From: an uncultured Nonlabens sp. | GTDB taxonomy: Bacteria; Bacteroidota; Bacteroidia; Flavobacteriales; Flavobacteriaceae | DNA length: 64,000 nt | Reading direction: 5' to 3' | NCBI GenBank assembly: GCA_947491755.1 | Contig: CANLKV010000003.1 | Location: 227,837-291,836 of the forward strand | Shown: positions 47,138 through 55,827 of the stretch, piece after piece | How the letters are laid out: the number at the start of each line of letters is the position of its first letter | Position numbering within the stretch: the first letter of the stretch is position 1 | Made by a program: the position numbers and the translations under genes | The notes under the pieces: generated by a model | The model's input: the letters and a program-made list of their open reading frames with translations, nothing else | What the model was told of the DNA's origin: nothing | Databases searched by the model: none

Positions 47138-48613
47138 TTGACACCTAACCAAATCCTGATTACCATCGCGGCATATTTTGCCGTACTCGTAGGTATTTCT
47201 TTTCTTGTAAGTCGCAATAGTGATAGTGCTACCTTCTTTCGAGGTAATCGCAGTTCGCCCTGGTATGTGGTCGCCTTTGGGATGATAGGCGCGTCATTGA
47301 GTGGGGTGACTTTTATATCAGTACCAGGAGCTGTAGAAGCTGGTGCGATGAATTATTTTCAGGTAGTGCTGGGTTATATTCTAGGCTATGCGGTTATAGG
47401 TCTGGTATTGCTACCGCTTTATTACCGGATGAATTTGACCTCCATTTACAGCTATCTAGGAGACCGTTTTGGTAGTGCCGCCCAGTATACGGGAAGCAGT
47501 TTTTTCCTTCTCTCTCGTATCGTTGGGGCCAGTTTCCGGCTTTATCTTGTTGCTGGAGTCTTGCAAACCTTTGTTTTTGATGCGATGGGAATAGAGTTTT
47601 GGCAAACAGTGGCTTTTACGGTATTGCTTATCTGGGTTTACACTTTTAAATCAGGTATTAAAACAATTATATGGACAGATACCTTACAAACTTTGTTCAT
47701 GCTTATTGCGGTAGGTGTCGCCATCTATTATATAGGTGACAGCTTAAATTTACAAGGCATCGGTGGTATTGTAACATTTGTATCTGACAGTGAACTATCA
47801 CAAATATTTTTCTGGGATGATTGGAAAAGTGACCAGTATTTTTTCAAACAATTTTTGTCTGGTGCATTTATTGCGATCGTGATGACCGGACTGGATCAAG
47901 ATATGATGCAAAAAAACTTGACCTGTCGCAGTCTTAAAGATGCTCAAAAGAATATCTTTTGGTTTACTATAGTCTTGACTTTTGTGAACTTGCTATTTTT
48001 AGCGTTGGGGGTGTTGCTTACCGCTTTCGCGAAAGCGGAATCCATAACTGTCTCAAAGGATGCTTTATTCCCTACTGTTGCTATAGATGGTGGGCTGGGC
48101 ATAGGGATAGGTCTTGTGTTCTTGCTAGGGTTAATTGCAGCAGCTTACTCTAGTGCTGATAGCGCTCTCACCTCGCTTACCACATCATTCTCTGTAGACA
48201 TCGTTAAAATAGAGAGCCGTTTTAATGAAAAGAAACAACAGCGTTTGCGCAAGTTGTTTCATATAGGCTTTTCATTGGTATTAATAGGGGTCATTGTGGG
48301 GTTTGAATATATTATCAAGGATGCCAGCGTGATTAATAAGCTCTTTGTTTTTGCGGGTTATACCTATGGACCTCTATTAGGAATGTTCGGTTTTGGAATA
48401 TTGACAAAGCGCCAGTTGCGACAGGGTACAGTACCTATAATTGCCATAGCCGCGCCATTTGTAACCTACTTCATAAGTTATTTAAGCTCCACCTATGGCG
48501 GGTTTGAATTTGGCTTTTTTGTGCTTCTGCTCAATGGGTTGATCACATTTATCGGGATGCTTATTGCCAGCTGGTTTTATGAGCAACCAGCAGCAAATAG
48601 CGTGCAAGTCTAA
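47138..48613 (+). CDS. Sodium:solute symporter family protein
   Basis: A 491-aa inner-membrane transporter of the SSS family with about 13 helices. Typical features: YFAVLVGISFLVSR, FFRGNRSSPWYVVAFGMIGASLSGVTFISVPG, and YSSADSALTSLTTSFSVDIVK. The transported solute cannot be told from sequence. The start is TTG at 47138 (no ATG is available before the first helix). A palindrome copy encodes TAFAKAES at the end of a membrane helix. Confidence 0.9.
   Translation: MTPNQILITIAAYFAVLVGISFLVSRNSDSATFFRGNRSSPWYVVAFGMIGASLSGVTFISVPGAVEAGAMNYFQVVLGYILGYAVIGLVLLPLYYRMNLTSIYSYLGDRFGSAAQYTGSSFFLLSRIVGASFRLYLVAGVLQTFVFDAMGIEFWQTVAFTVLLIWVYTFKSGIKTIIWTDTLQTLFMLIAVGVAIYYIGDSLNLQGIGGIVTFVSDSELSQIFFWDDWKSDQYFFKQFLSGAFIAIVMTGLDQDMMQKNLTCRSLKDAQKNIFWFTIVLTFVNLLFLALGVLLTAFAKAESITVSKDALFPTVAIDGGLGIGIGLVFLLGLIAAAYSSADSALTSLTTSFSVDIVKIESRFNEKKQQRLRKLFHIGFSLVLIGVIVGFEYIIKDASVINKLFVFAGYTYGPLLGMFGFGILTKRQLRQGTVPIIAIAAPFVTYFISYLSSTYGGFEFGFFVLLLNGLITFIGMLIASWFYEQPAANSVQV
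48022..48037. repeat. Palindrome copy 11, exact, inside the symporter gene
   Basis: CGCTTTCGCGAAAGCG inside the coding sequence, read as Thr-Ala-Phe-Ala-Lys-Ala. Confidence 0.95.
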
Positions 48614-48685
48614 CCCGCAGCTGTTATCCACTTGTTGTCTAAACTATTGCACTATCAAGCCGATTTGAAAAAAGGTTCTTTTACT

Positions 48686-49048
48686 CTAATATTGCCTGGT
48701 ACTGAGCATGACCAGCGTGCACGCAGGCTCTACGGTGATTCCTTGCTCATTCAACATCTCGTAAAATTCTGGATTTTCCGTGCCTGGATTAAATATTACG
48801 CGACTAGGCTTTAAGCTTAAAATGTAGTCATAGTAAGGTTGCTGCCGCTGTGGATTTAAGTACAGGGTTACCGTATTGATATCTGTAAATGGGACCAGGT
48901 CCGTATGTATTTTTACATCATCCACAATACCAGCACGCAAGCCTATAGCAACTGTATCGATATTAAATTTTCTGAGACGGTGAATAGCAACGTTAGAATA
49001 CCGTTCTTCTTTTAAGGAAGCGCCTAGAACCAAAGTTTTCTTTGACAT
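48686..49048 (-). CDS. CoA-binding domain protein
   Basis: A 120-aa single-domain Rossmann-like protein of the CoA_binding_2 (YccU-like) family: KTLVLGASLKEERYSNVAIHRL at the nucleotide site and VIFNPGTENPEFYEML in the second half. Full length. The metabolic role of the family is unknown. It converges on the symporter gene with a 72-bp gap. Confidence 0.85.
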   Translation of the reverse strand: MSKKTLVLGASLKEERYSNVAIHRLRKFNIDTVAIGLRAGIVDDVKIHTDLVPFTDINTVTLYLNPQRQQPYYDYILSLKPSRVIFNPGTENPEFYEMLNEQGITVEPACTLVMLSTRQY

Positions 49049-49225
49049 AATTTTAAACTTATGATTGTAACATTACAATTTTACAATCGTCTATTAAGTG
49101 AAGAAAGTGATAAACCTTCATTGATTTATTTGAATTGTAAGATATAGGCAGCTTGATATACTGCGCTTATCACAAATAACCAGATAACTCATAATTAATG
49201 GTTAGTGTTATTATTTGGTTATTAG

Positions 49226-49260
49226 AAATCCCGAGCTTGCAGGCTCGGGATTTTGTTTTT
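49226..49260 (+). terminator. Strong terminator with no obvious upstream gene
   Basis: AAATCCCGAGC and GCTCGGGATTT form an 11-bp perfect stem around TTGCAG, followed on the plus strand by TTGTTTTTG. The T-tract points to plus-strand transcription, but there is no plus-strand gene in the preceding 600 bp. It could also end the minus-strand fabH-like gene, less well. Confidence 0.7.
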
Positions 49261-49288
49261 GTGGTAATTGTAAAAAATCTATTACTGC

Positions 49289-50296
49289 CTACCATTTTAT
49301 TATAGCGCTGCCCCAAGTAAAACCACTACCAAAAGCTGCCAGAACTACCCTATCTCCTTCTTTAATCTTACCCTCTTCCCATGCCTCTGTCAATGCAATA
49401 GGTATAGAAGCGGCGGTAGTATTGCCATAACGTTGTATGTTATTGTACACTTGATCATCGCTCAACTGAAATTTTTTCTGGATAAATTGTGAAATTCGCA
49501 AATTTGCCTGGTGCGGTATTAACATATCAATATCAGACACTTGCATTTGATTAGCTTGTAAACCCTCCATGATTACTTCACTGAAACGGGTGACAGCATT
49601 TTTAAAAACAAACTGCCCATTCATATACGGGAAATACGGGATGTCTTCCTGCGGGTCATCCTTCATGATGGCTGGCACCCAGTACTCTGTCGATGGCCCT
49701 TTAAGTGACAATTCTAGCGCATGTTGCCCCTCACTATGCAAATGGGTAGAAAGTATTCCATGCCCTGACTTTTCTGATCTAGTTAATAATGCGGCTCCAG
49801 CACCATCACCAAAAATCACACTCACACTCCTACCACGGGTAGTAAAATCCAGACCACCACTGTGATTTTCTGATCCTATGACAAGAATATTCTTATACAT
49901 TCCTGTTTTTATAAACTGATCTGCAACAGATAAGCCATAAATAAATCCGCTGCATTGATTGCGCACGTCTAGCGCAGGACAGGTATGTATGCCCATAAGA
50001 TCTTGTACCTGCACACCACACCCAGGAAAATAATAATCTGGCGATAAGGTGGCAAATACAATTAAATCGACGTCATTTTTATCAACCCCTGCACGCTCCA
50101 GTGCAATAGTAGCCGCCTTGACACCCATCGTTGCTGTGGTGTTATCATCTTCTTTCAAGATATGACGACGTTCTTTAATGCCGGTGCGCTCTTGAATCCA
50201 GGCATCGTTTGTATCCATCATCTCTGCGAGATCGTCGTTTGTAACCACATTATCAGGAACAAACTTGCCCATTCCGGCAATTCTAGAAGTGTACAT
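49289..50296 (-). CDS. 3-oxoacyl-ACP synthase III family protein
   Basis: A 335-aa thiolase-fold condensing enzyme of the FabH type. The catalytic triad is complete: C115 (VRNQCSGF), His in IPHQANLRI and Asn in YGNTTAAS. Members start fatty-acid synthesis by condensing acetyl-CoA with malonyl-ACP, or act on other acyl chains. It has no fab cluster around it, so it may be a specialised paralogue. The ATG at 50296 (MYTSRIAGMGKFVP) is chosen over a start 8 codons upstream. Confidence 0.9.
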   Translation of the reverse strand: MYTSRIAGMGKFVPDNVVTNDDLAEMMDTNDAWIQERTGIKERRHILKEDDNTTATMGVKAATIALERAGVDKNDVDLIVFATLSPDYYFPGCGVQVQDLMGIHTCPALDVRNQCSGFIYGLSVADQFIKTGMYKNILVIGSENHSGGLDFTTRGRSVSVIFGDGAGAALLTRSEKSGHGILSTHLHSEGQHALELSLKGPSTEYWVPAIMKDDPQEDIPYFPYMNGQFVFKNAVTRFSEVIMEGLQANQMQVSDIDMLIPHQANLRISQFIQKKFQLSDDQVYNNIQRYGNTTAASIPIALTEAWEEGKIKEGDRVVLAAFGSGFTWGSAIIKW

Positions 50297-50393
50297 ATTG
50301 TATTTTTGAATGTCTGGCAAGATACATCGCGACCTATCATTGCCCTAAAAAAGACTTCAAATTTAATATGCATGCATAATAAAACACCTCCCT

Positions 50394-50984
50394 ATGGTTG
50401 ATCTTAATATACCAGATGCAAGTGTGCATTATGAAGAACAATTTTTCGCTTTCGCGGAAGCGGAACAACTATTTTCTACCCTACTTGACAGCGTCCCCTG
50501 GAGACAAAACAAGATTACGGTATTTGGTAAAACATACGATGAGCCACGATTGACACAATTGTATGGTGATCATGAGATGAAATATAGTTACAGCGGGATA
50601 GAGTTTACAGCAATGCCATGGAGTGATGCTATGAAAAGGATCAAAAATGCAGTCGAGCAAGCCACTGGCCACGATTTTAACATCTGCCTGGTAAATCTGT
50701 ACCGCACTGGAGCAGATTCTAACGGATGGCATGCAGATGATGAAAAGGAACTGGGTAAAAACCCAGTCATTGCCTCGGTAAGTCTGGGGCAAGAGCGCTT
50801 TTTTCATTTGCGACATAATACCAATAAGCAATGGCGCTTTAAAATACCGCTCACAAGCGGTAGCCTTTTATTGATGAAAGAAAATACTCAGCATACTTAC
50901 AAGCATCAAATCGCCAAGACAAAACGAGACATACAATCGCGCATCAACCTTACCTTTAGGAAGGTAATAGAACCTAATTTTTAA
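50394..50984 (+). CDS. AlkB-like 2-oxoglutarate/Fe(II) oxygenase
   Basis: A 196-aa dioxygenase that would reverse alkylation damage on DNA or RNA bases. The iron ligands are in NGWHADDEKE (H-x-D) and the later QHTYKH, and the 2-oxoglutarate Arg lies in DIQSRINLTFR. The substrate-side motif YSGIEFTAMPWSDAM is typical of AlkB homologues of the ALKBH2/3 type. A palindrome copy with one mismatch encodes FAFAEAEQ near the start. Confidence 0.9.
   Translation: MVDLNIPDASVHYEEQFFAFAEAEQLFSTLLDSVPWRQNKITVFGKTYDEPRLTQLYGDHEMKYSYSGIEFTAMPWSDAMKRIKNAVEQATGHDFNICLVNLYRTGADSNGWHADDEKELGKNPVIASVSLGQERFFHLRHNTNKQWRFKIPLTSGSLLLMKENTQHTYKHQIAKTKRDIQSRINLTFRKVIEPNF
50447..50462. repeat. Palindrome copy 12, one mismatch, inside the alkB-like gene
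   Basis: CGCTTTCGCGGAAGCG (A to G at position 11) near the start of the coding sequence, read as Ala-Phe-Ala-Glu-Ala. Confidence 0.85.
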
Positions 50985-51025
50985 ATAAATTTGTAAATAA
51001 TTGAAAGAACATCGACCACTATAAT

Positions 51026-51322
51026 ATGGCTAGAGCAAAAGACCTTATCGCAAATCTAGACGACCGCTCCATCGATCGTATTATAGAAATGGCATGGGAG
51101 GACCGCACTCCCTTCAGCGCTATTGAATTCCAGTTTGGTGTGACCGAGTCTGAGGTCATCAAAATCATGCGTGACCAGATGAAAGCCAGCAGCTTTAAAA
51201 TGTGGCGTGCCCGCGTGCAAGACCGTCCTACAAAACATGTTGCCCTAAGGGATCCAGAAATGGATCGTTTTAAATGCAACCGTCAACGACACATTACCCA
51301 CAACAAAATCTCTAAAAGATAA
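51026..51322 (+). CDS. DUF2805/TIGR03643 family protein
   Basis: A 98-aa protein: DRSIDRIIEMAWEDRTPFSAIEFQFGVTESEVIKIMR is the signature of the TIGR03643 (DUF2805) family, with a helix-turn-helix look. The C-terminal half is basic (KMWRARVQDRPTKH, FKCNRQRHIT). Function unknown; nucleic-acid binding is a guess from composition. Full length. Confidence 0.85.
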   Translation: MARAKDLIANLDDRSIDRIIEMAWEDRTPFSAIEFQFGVTESEVIKIMRDQMKASSFKMWRARVQDRPTKHVALRDPEMDRFKCNRQRHITHNKISKR

Positions 51323-51434
51323 GTCAGGCTTCCTCATGCAATTAATTCTTGACAGGGATAAAATATTTGTGTTTTAAATCATTTATTTTTTTAATACTAA
51401 AACATAATCTCTTAAAATTCATTTAAAATATGTA

Positions 51435-51456
51435 TATTTAGACGGTTGTCTAAATA
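51435..51456. promoter_or_regulatory. Probable operator of the sdpR-like repressor
   Basis: A perfect inverted repeat, TATTTAGAC and GTCTAAATA, with a 4-bp GGTT spacer. It ends 10 bp before the sdpR start and overlaps a TATATTTA element close to the -7 consensus. This placement is what an autorepressor site would need. Confidence 0.65.
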
Positions 51457-51466
51457 ACTAAATGCA

Positions 51467-51721
51467 ATGAATCTGCTTTTTAAAGCACTTAATGATCCCA
51501 CCAGACGTGAGATTCTTGAACTTCTAAAAGATCAGGACCTCAACGCCGGCGATATTGCAGCGCATTTCAATATTTCTAGACCTAGTATATCACACCACCT
51601 TGATCTTCTTAAACGTGCTGGCTGCATTACAGGAAGTAAAGAAGGACAGTTTATTAATTATTCCATCAATACTACCGTGATGGATGACCTGTTGCAGTGG
51701 GTCATGACCTTTAAATCTTAA
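51467..51721 (+). CDS. ArsR-family autorepressor, SdpR-like
   Basis: An 84-aa winged-helix regulator of the ArsR/SdpR type: FKALNDPTRREILELLKDQDLNAGDIAAHF, then the recognition helix ISRPSISHHLDLLKRAG. There are no metal-binding Cys residues. SdpR proteins repress the sdpRI operon until the membrane partner SdpI recruits them. It ends 2 bp before the sdpI-like gene, and a perfect inverted repeat lies just upstream. Confidence 0.9.
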   Translation: MNLLFKALNDPTRREILELLKDQDLNAGDIAAHFNISRPSISHHLDLLKRAGCITGSKEGQFINYSINTTVMDDLLQWVMTFKS

Positions 51722-51723
51722 GT

Positions 51724-52404
51724 ATGAAATCATCTAGAACATGGGAGGTATTCATTATCATGCTGACGCTAGTCCCTTTTATGGTGTTGGCAGTAGTATA
51801 CTCGTACCTGCCAGATCAAGTTCCCGTTCATTTTAATGCCAGTCTAGAGCCAGATCGTTACGGCGGTAAAGAAGAACTATGGATTATTCCTGTATTGCTC
51901 AATGGTATGCTTTATTTTCTTTTTAAATACATCCCTAAATTGGATCCTAAGAATCAAATTAATAAAATGGGAAATAACTGGCTTTATTTGCGCACTGCGA
52001 TAACTTTGTGCCTAACTGCACTTTCTTGTGGTATTATTTACATCACCGCGGCGGCGGTGTCTGTTGATGGTACTATCATTAAAGTATCTGCACTGGATCC
52101 TGCTTATTTATTTGGAATTATAGGTATGCTATTTGCTATTTTAGGCAACTATATGCCAGCGATTAAACCCAATTATTTTGTGGGTATTAGGACGCCCTGG
52201 ACGCTAGAAAATGAACTGGTATGGCGTAAAACCCATCGCCTGGGTGGTAAGTTATTTTTGATAGGTGGGATTATCATTGCCTTATCTGCATTCATCTTTA
52301 CAAGCGACATCGTATTTTGGATATTGATGAGTATATCACTATTACTGGTCTTTATCACTTTTATATACAGCTATCAATTGTTTAAAACTTTATCTCATGA
52401 ATAA
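51724..52404 (+). CDS. SdpI-like membrane protein (DUF1648)
   Basis: A 226-aa inner-membrane protein with about six helices. The DUF1648 region (YSYLPDQVPVHFNASLEPDRYGGK) is followed by the SdpI signature, MPAIKPNYFVGIRTPWTLENELVWRKTHRLGGK. In Bacillus, SdpI gives immunity to the SdpC toxin and signals to SdpR. No SdpC toxin gene lies in this window. It overlaps the next gene by 8 bp. Confidence 0.9.
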   Translation: MKSSRTWEVFIIMLTLVPFMVLAVVYSYLPDQVPVHFNASLEPDRYGGKEELWIIPVLLNGMLYFLFKYIPKLDPKNQINKMGNNWLYLRTAITLCLTALSCGIIYITAAAVSVDGTIIKVSALDPAYLFGIIGMLFAILGNYMPAIKPNYFVGIRTPWTLENELVWRKTHRLGGKLFLIGGIIIALSAFIFTSDIVFWILMSISLLLVFITFIYSYQLFKTLSHE

Positions 52405-53350
52405 ATTAATCATCGCATTATTCCTTCCTTCTTTCCTAATGGCACAGGATGCTTTTAAAATGCAAAAGAAAACTGTGGCCAGCACCCTATCCACTACACT
52501 GGATATCAACCCGCTGATTAAAGGCACCTTGCAAGTTCCAGAAAGCAATGACGCTGTACCTCTAGTGATTATGATAACAGGCAGTGGCCCTAATGATCGC
52601 AATGGGAACAGCATGATGACTAGAAACGACTCACACAAACAACTGGCTGCAGCCCTACTAGAAAATAGCATTGCAACCTATCGCTATGACAAGCGCAGTT
52701 TTACACTAGTGAAAGAACGCAAGCCTACTGATGACATAAGTTTTGACGATTTTGTGCTCGATGCTCAAGCGGTGGTAACTCATTTTGCTACCGATGATCG
52801 ATTTGACAAATTGTTTATTGCTGGCCATAGCCAGGGATCTCTAGTAGGAATGCTCGCCCTTGACGAGTCGGTCGATGGATTTATCTCGCTAGCTGGCGCT
52901 GCAGATTCTATCGATAAAGTAATTATAGAACAGCTCGCTGCTCAAGCGCCTGGACTAGACAAGCAGGCGGCTGTTATTTTTGAAAAAATGAAAAAGCAAG
53001 ATAGTCTGGTCAGTAATGTCTCTCCCGTACTTATGAGTATTGCAGGTCCAGGCATTCAACCGTTCATGAAATCGTGGATGGTTTATGAGCCAGCTAACCT
53101 CATTGCATCTATTGAACAACCTATCATGATCGTAAATGGCACAAGAGACCGACAGGTAAGTGTCGCGCAAGCAAAAAAATTGCATGCAGCACAGCCCAGT
53201 TCTCAGTTAGTCATCATTGAAGGAATGGATCACCTCTTCAAAAAAGTAAGTGATGACGATGTCATGGCTGCTAAAAGCTATGTTGACCCCAGCTTCCCTG
53301 TTCATGAAGAGTTGATAGACGCGATGGTAAAGTTCATTAAAAGTGAGTAA
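52397..53350 (+). CDS. Secreted alpha/beta hydrolase
   Basis: A 317-aa hydrolase with a signal peptide (MNKLIIALFLPSFLMAQD). Visible features: ITGSGPNDRNGN at the oxyanion site, YRYDKRSF, the nucleophile elbow AGHSQGSLVG, and the catalytic His in EGMDHLF. It resembles the secreted esterase-like hydrolases of Bacteroidota. Substrate unknown. It overlaps sdpI by 8 bp and is the last gene of the operon with sdpR and sdpI, so it may be controlled by the same repressor. Confidence 0.88.
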   Translation: MNKLIIALFLPSFLMAQDAFKMQKKTVASTLSTTLDINPLIKGTLQVPESNDAVPLVIMITGSGPNDRNGNSMMTRNDSHKQLAAALLENSIATYRYDKRSFTLVKERKPTDDISFDDFVLDAQAVVTHFATDDRFDKLFIAGHSQGSLVGMLALDESVDGFISLAGAADSIDKVIIEQLAAQAPGLDKQAAVIFEKMKKQDSLVSNVSPVLMSIAGPGIQPFMKSWMVYEPANLIASIEQPIMIVNGTRDRQVSVAQAKKLHAAQPSSQLVIIEGMDHLFKKVSDDDVMAAKSYVDPSFPVHEELIDAMVKFIKSE

Positions 53351-53358
53351 ATGTAATT

Positions 53359-53380
53359 GTTCGCTTTCGCGAAAGCGAAC
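53359..53380. repeat. Palindrome copy 13, exact, extended to 22 bp
   Basis: The core at 53362-53377 is flanked by GTT and AAC, making the same 22-bp inverted repeat as the copy at 26026. Intergenic, 8 bp past the hydrolase stop codon. Confidence 0.95.
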
Positions 53381-53443
53381 TACGTCCACAGCACACTACC
53401 ATTTTCAGAGCATTAATCGTATTTTGCTCCATTAATTCGCACT

Positions 53444-54760
53444 ATGATTTTACAAAAAGTAGCACAAGACACCAGTCCATTAATTACACAAGATACCGTT
53501 GTTTTTGGATTGTTAATGGCAGCACTGGCCTTTGTTTTTTACACCTCTTCAAAGCAGTCTGGATTCTGGTCAAAATTCTACAAGTTTGTGCCAGCGCTGC
53601 TCATGTGCTATTTAATCCCTTCCGTTATGAGCTCTACAGGACTTATAGCATCAGAATGGGTGACCATCGAGAATGGGACAGCTATCGAGAAGTCATCATC
53701 GCTCTATTATATGGCTTCTAGATATTTGTTACCCGCCGCGCTGGTGCTCATGACTTTGAGCATTGACTTAAAGGCCGTATTTAATTTAGGCCCTAAAGCA
53801 CTTATCATGTTTATAACCGGTACCATAGGTATTGTTATAGGCGGTCCCATCGCTATTTTGATAATCGCAACATTCAGCCCAGAAACGGTGGGCGGCGTGG
53901 GATTTGATGCCGCATGGCGCGGTTTGAGCACAATAGCAGGTAGCTGGATAGGCGGTGGTGCTAATCAAGCTGCTATGCTGGAGGTATATCAGTTCAATGA
54001 CGATCTGTATGGCGGTATGGTTTTAATCGATATAGTCGTTGCAAATATCTGGATGGCTGTGCTGTTATTAGGGATAGGCTACTCAGCCAGATTTGACAAA
54101 TGGACAGGAGCTGATGTCACCTCTATTGAGAGGCTCAAGAATAAAATAACCGACTATACACTAAGTGTAAAGAAGGAAGCTACACTTACTGATATCATGG
54201 TAATGCTAGGTTTGGGGTTTGGTGCCGTTGCCATCGCTCATTTTGGCGCCAATTATATTTCCACTACCATGCAAGGAATAAGCTCTATCAGTTCTAATAT
54301 TTATTTGAGTTTTTTAACCAGTCAGTTTTTCTGGCTTATTTCTATAGCTACCCTCCTAGGAATTCTACTGTCTTACACCCCAGTAAAAAAATATGAAGGT
54401 ACCGGTGCCTCTAGGATCGGGAGCATATTTATTTATATTCTAGTCGCAACTATAGGTGTAAAAATGGACTTGCGTCAAATCTTTGAAAACCCATTGCTTA
54501 TTTTAGTAGGGCTTATCTGGATGACGATACATGCCGGATTGTTGATACTAGTAGCCAAACTGACTAAATCTCCTTACTTTTTCATGGCAGTAGGAAGCCA
54601 GGCAAATGTAGGCGGAGCTGCTAGCGCTCCAGTTGTAGCGGCAGAGTTTCATCCATCCCTTACCACAGTTGGTGTGCTTTTAGCTGTTTTTGGGTATGTA
54701 GTGGGTACTGTAGGTGCTATTTTGTGTACGATCTTAATGCAAATGGTTTCTCCAATTTAA
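53444..54760 (+). CDS. DUF819 family membrane protein
   Basis: A 438-aa polytopic membrane protein of the DUF819 (YjcL-like) family with about eleven helices. Recognisable segments are YLLPAALVLMTLSIDLKA, GLSTIAGSWIGGGANQAAM and MAVGSQANVGGAASAPVVAAEFHPSL. The two related halves with glycine-rich helix breaks suggest a transporter, but function is unknown. It stands alone after a palindrome copy. Confidence 0.88.
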   Translation: MILQKVAQDTSPLITQDTVVFGLLMAALAFVFYTSSKQSGFWSKFYKFVPALLMCYLIPSVMSSTGLIASEWVTIENGTAIEKSSSLYYMASRYLLPAALVLMTLSIDLKAVFNLGPKALIMFITGTIGIVIGGPIAILIIATFSPETVGGVGFDAAWRGLSTIAGSWIGGGANQAAMLEVYQFNDDLYGGMVLIDIVVANIWMAVLLLGIGYSARFDKWTGADVTSIERLKNKITDYTLSVKKEATLTDIMVMLGLGFGAVAIAHFGANYISTTMQGISSISSNIYLSFLTSQFFWLISIATLLGILLSYTPVKKYEGTGASRIGSIFIYILVATIGVKMDLRQIFENPLLILVGLIWMTIHAGLLILVAKLTKSPYFFMAVGSQANVGGAASAPVVAAEFHPSLTTVGVLLAVFGYVVGTVGAILCTILMQMVSPI

Positions 54761-54809
54761 AAAAATTAAAAGTTTACGTGCATATTTGCAGCCTCTAAGA
54801 AATTAAGAT

Positions 54810-55526
54810 ATGAAAACGATTGCTGCATGGGCATTATTACTGATTTGTTTAAGTTCTTGTACTCAAAATACAGAAAATCGCACAGGTCTTATCGTTCAAG
54901 GCACTATAGATGGGCTTAAAGTAGGAAACGTTTTACTACAAAAAGTCCAGGATTCTGCTCTTGTGACACTCGATAGCGTAGCACTTGATGGAGAAAGCGA
55001 TTTCAGCTTACAGGCACAACTGGAAGAGCCACAAATGTTATACTTACACTTAGATATTAAAGATGGTGCGATGTATGATGATCGCATCGCATTTTTTGCA
55101 GAGGATACGGTAATGACCATCAACTCTACCCTAGAATCGTTTGAGGAAGATGCTGTTATTGAAGGCTCCAAAAACCAAGAAGTATTATCAGTTTTTACTG
55201 AAAATACAGATAAACTGGACAAAACTTATACAGAGTTGATGAAGCGCAGTATGGAGCTGAGCAAACAAGAAAATCCCAGCACCAGCGACATAGAATTGTT
55301 AAATAACGACTATGAAAAATACTTAAGAAAGCGTATTCTCTATGCCATCAGTTATGCGAGCCTGCATGCCGATAAAGAGGTTTCTCCTTATATCTTACTT
55401 AAAGAAGGTTTTGATGCAAATCCTATCTTACTAGATAGCGTATATAATATGATGCCAAAAAAAATTCAGACAAGTCTTTATGGAAAAGACCTGGCTGAAT
55501 TGATTGCAGAGTTGAAGAGTCTCTAG
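54810..55526 (+). CDS. DUF4369 domain lipoprotein
   Basis: A 238-aa lipoprotein: the signal peptide ends in LSSC (Cys near residue 17). The mature N-terminal part (GLIVQGTIDGLKVGNVLLQKVQDS) is a DUF4369 domain, which often sits in front of thioredoxin-like domains in Bacteroidota. Here no thioredoxin CxxC follows, only a helical region. Function unknown. Its stop codon shares the bases CTAG with the convergent 88-aa gene. Confidence 0.85.
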   Translation: MKTIAAWALLLICLSSCTQNTENRTGLIVQGTIDGLKVGNVLLQKVQDSALVTLDSVALDGESDFSLQAQLEEPQMLYLHLDIKDGAMYDDRIAFFAEDTVMTINSTLESFEEDAVIEGSKNQEVLSVFTENTDKLDKTYTELMKRSMELSKQENPSTSDIELLNNDYEKYLRKRILYAISYASLHADKEVSPYILLKEGFDANPILLDSVYNMMPKKIQTSLYGKDLAELIAELKSL

Positions 55527-55789
55527 AGGTTGTTAACGCGCTCTATTAATTCTTTACCCCTGGTCTCTAGGTCTGCGCGCACCTGTTTGAGGTGAGCCGC
55601 TCTATTATCGACGCTTTTATCGTTGACACGTGCTATCAATGCGTCAAATGTCTCGATACTATCATCTATAATTTTTTCTGATGCCGCATCATCCTTTTCT
55701 GGTTGTGCTGCTTGTGATATCAACGCTGCTTCTATAATATCGCCTAGAACATAGTTGATGTCTTGTTTTAAATCTCTAATGCTTGCCAT
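55523..55789 (-). CDS. Hypothetical helical protein
   Basis: An 88-aa acidic, all-helical protein (SIRDLKQDINYVLGDIIEAAL, then a heptad-like AAHLKQVRADLETRGKELIERV). No signal peptide. I recall similar short proteins in flavobacteria but no function. It lies 38 bp downstream of manA's stop side on the same genomic neighbourhood and overlaps the DUF4369 gene by 4 bp at the stop codons. Confidence 0.7.
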   Translation of the reverse strand: MASIRDLKQDINYVLGDIIEAALISQAAQPEKDDAASEKIIDDSIETFDALIARVNDKSVDNRAAHLKQVRADLETRGKELIERVNNL

Positions 55790-55827
55790 GGTAATAAATT
55801 TTAATGCAAAAATAGTCTATTAATGCA

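Noticed and set aside
51724..53350. An SdpC-like toxin encoded near sdpI
   Set aside because: The third gene is a clear secreted alpha/beta hydrolase and no small toxin-like frame is present around the operon.
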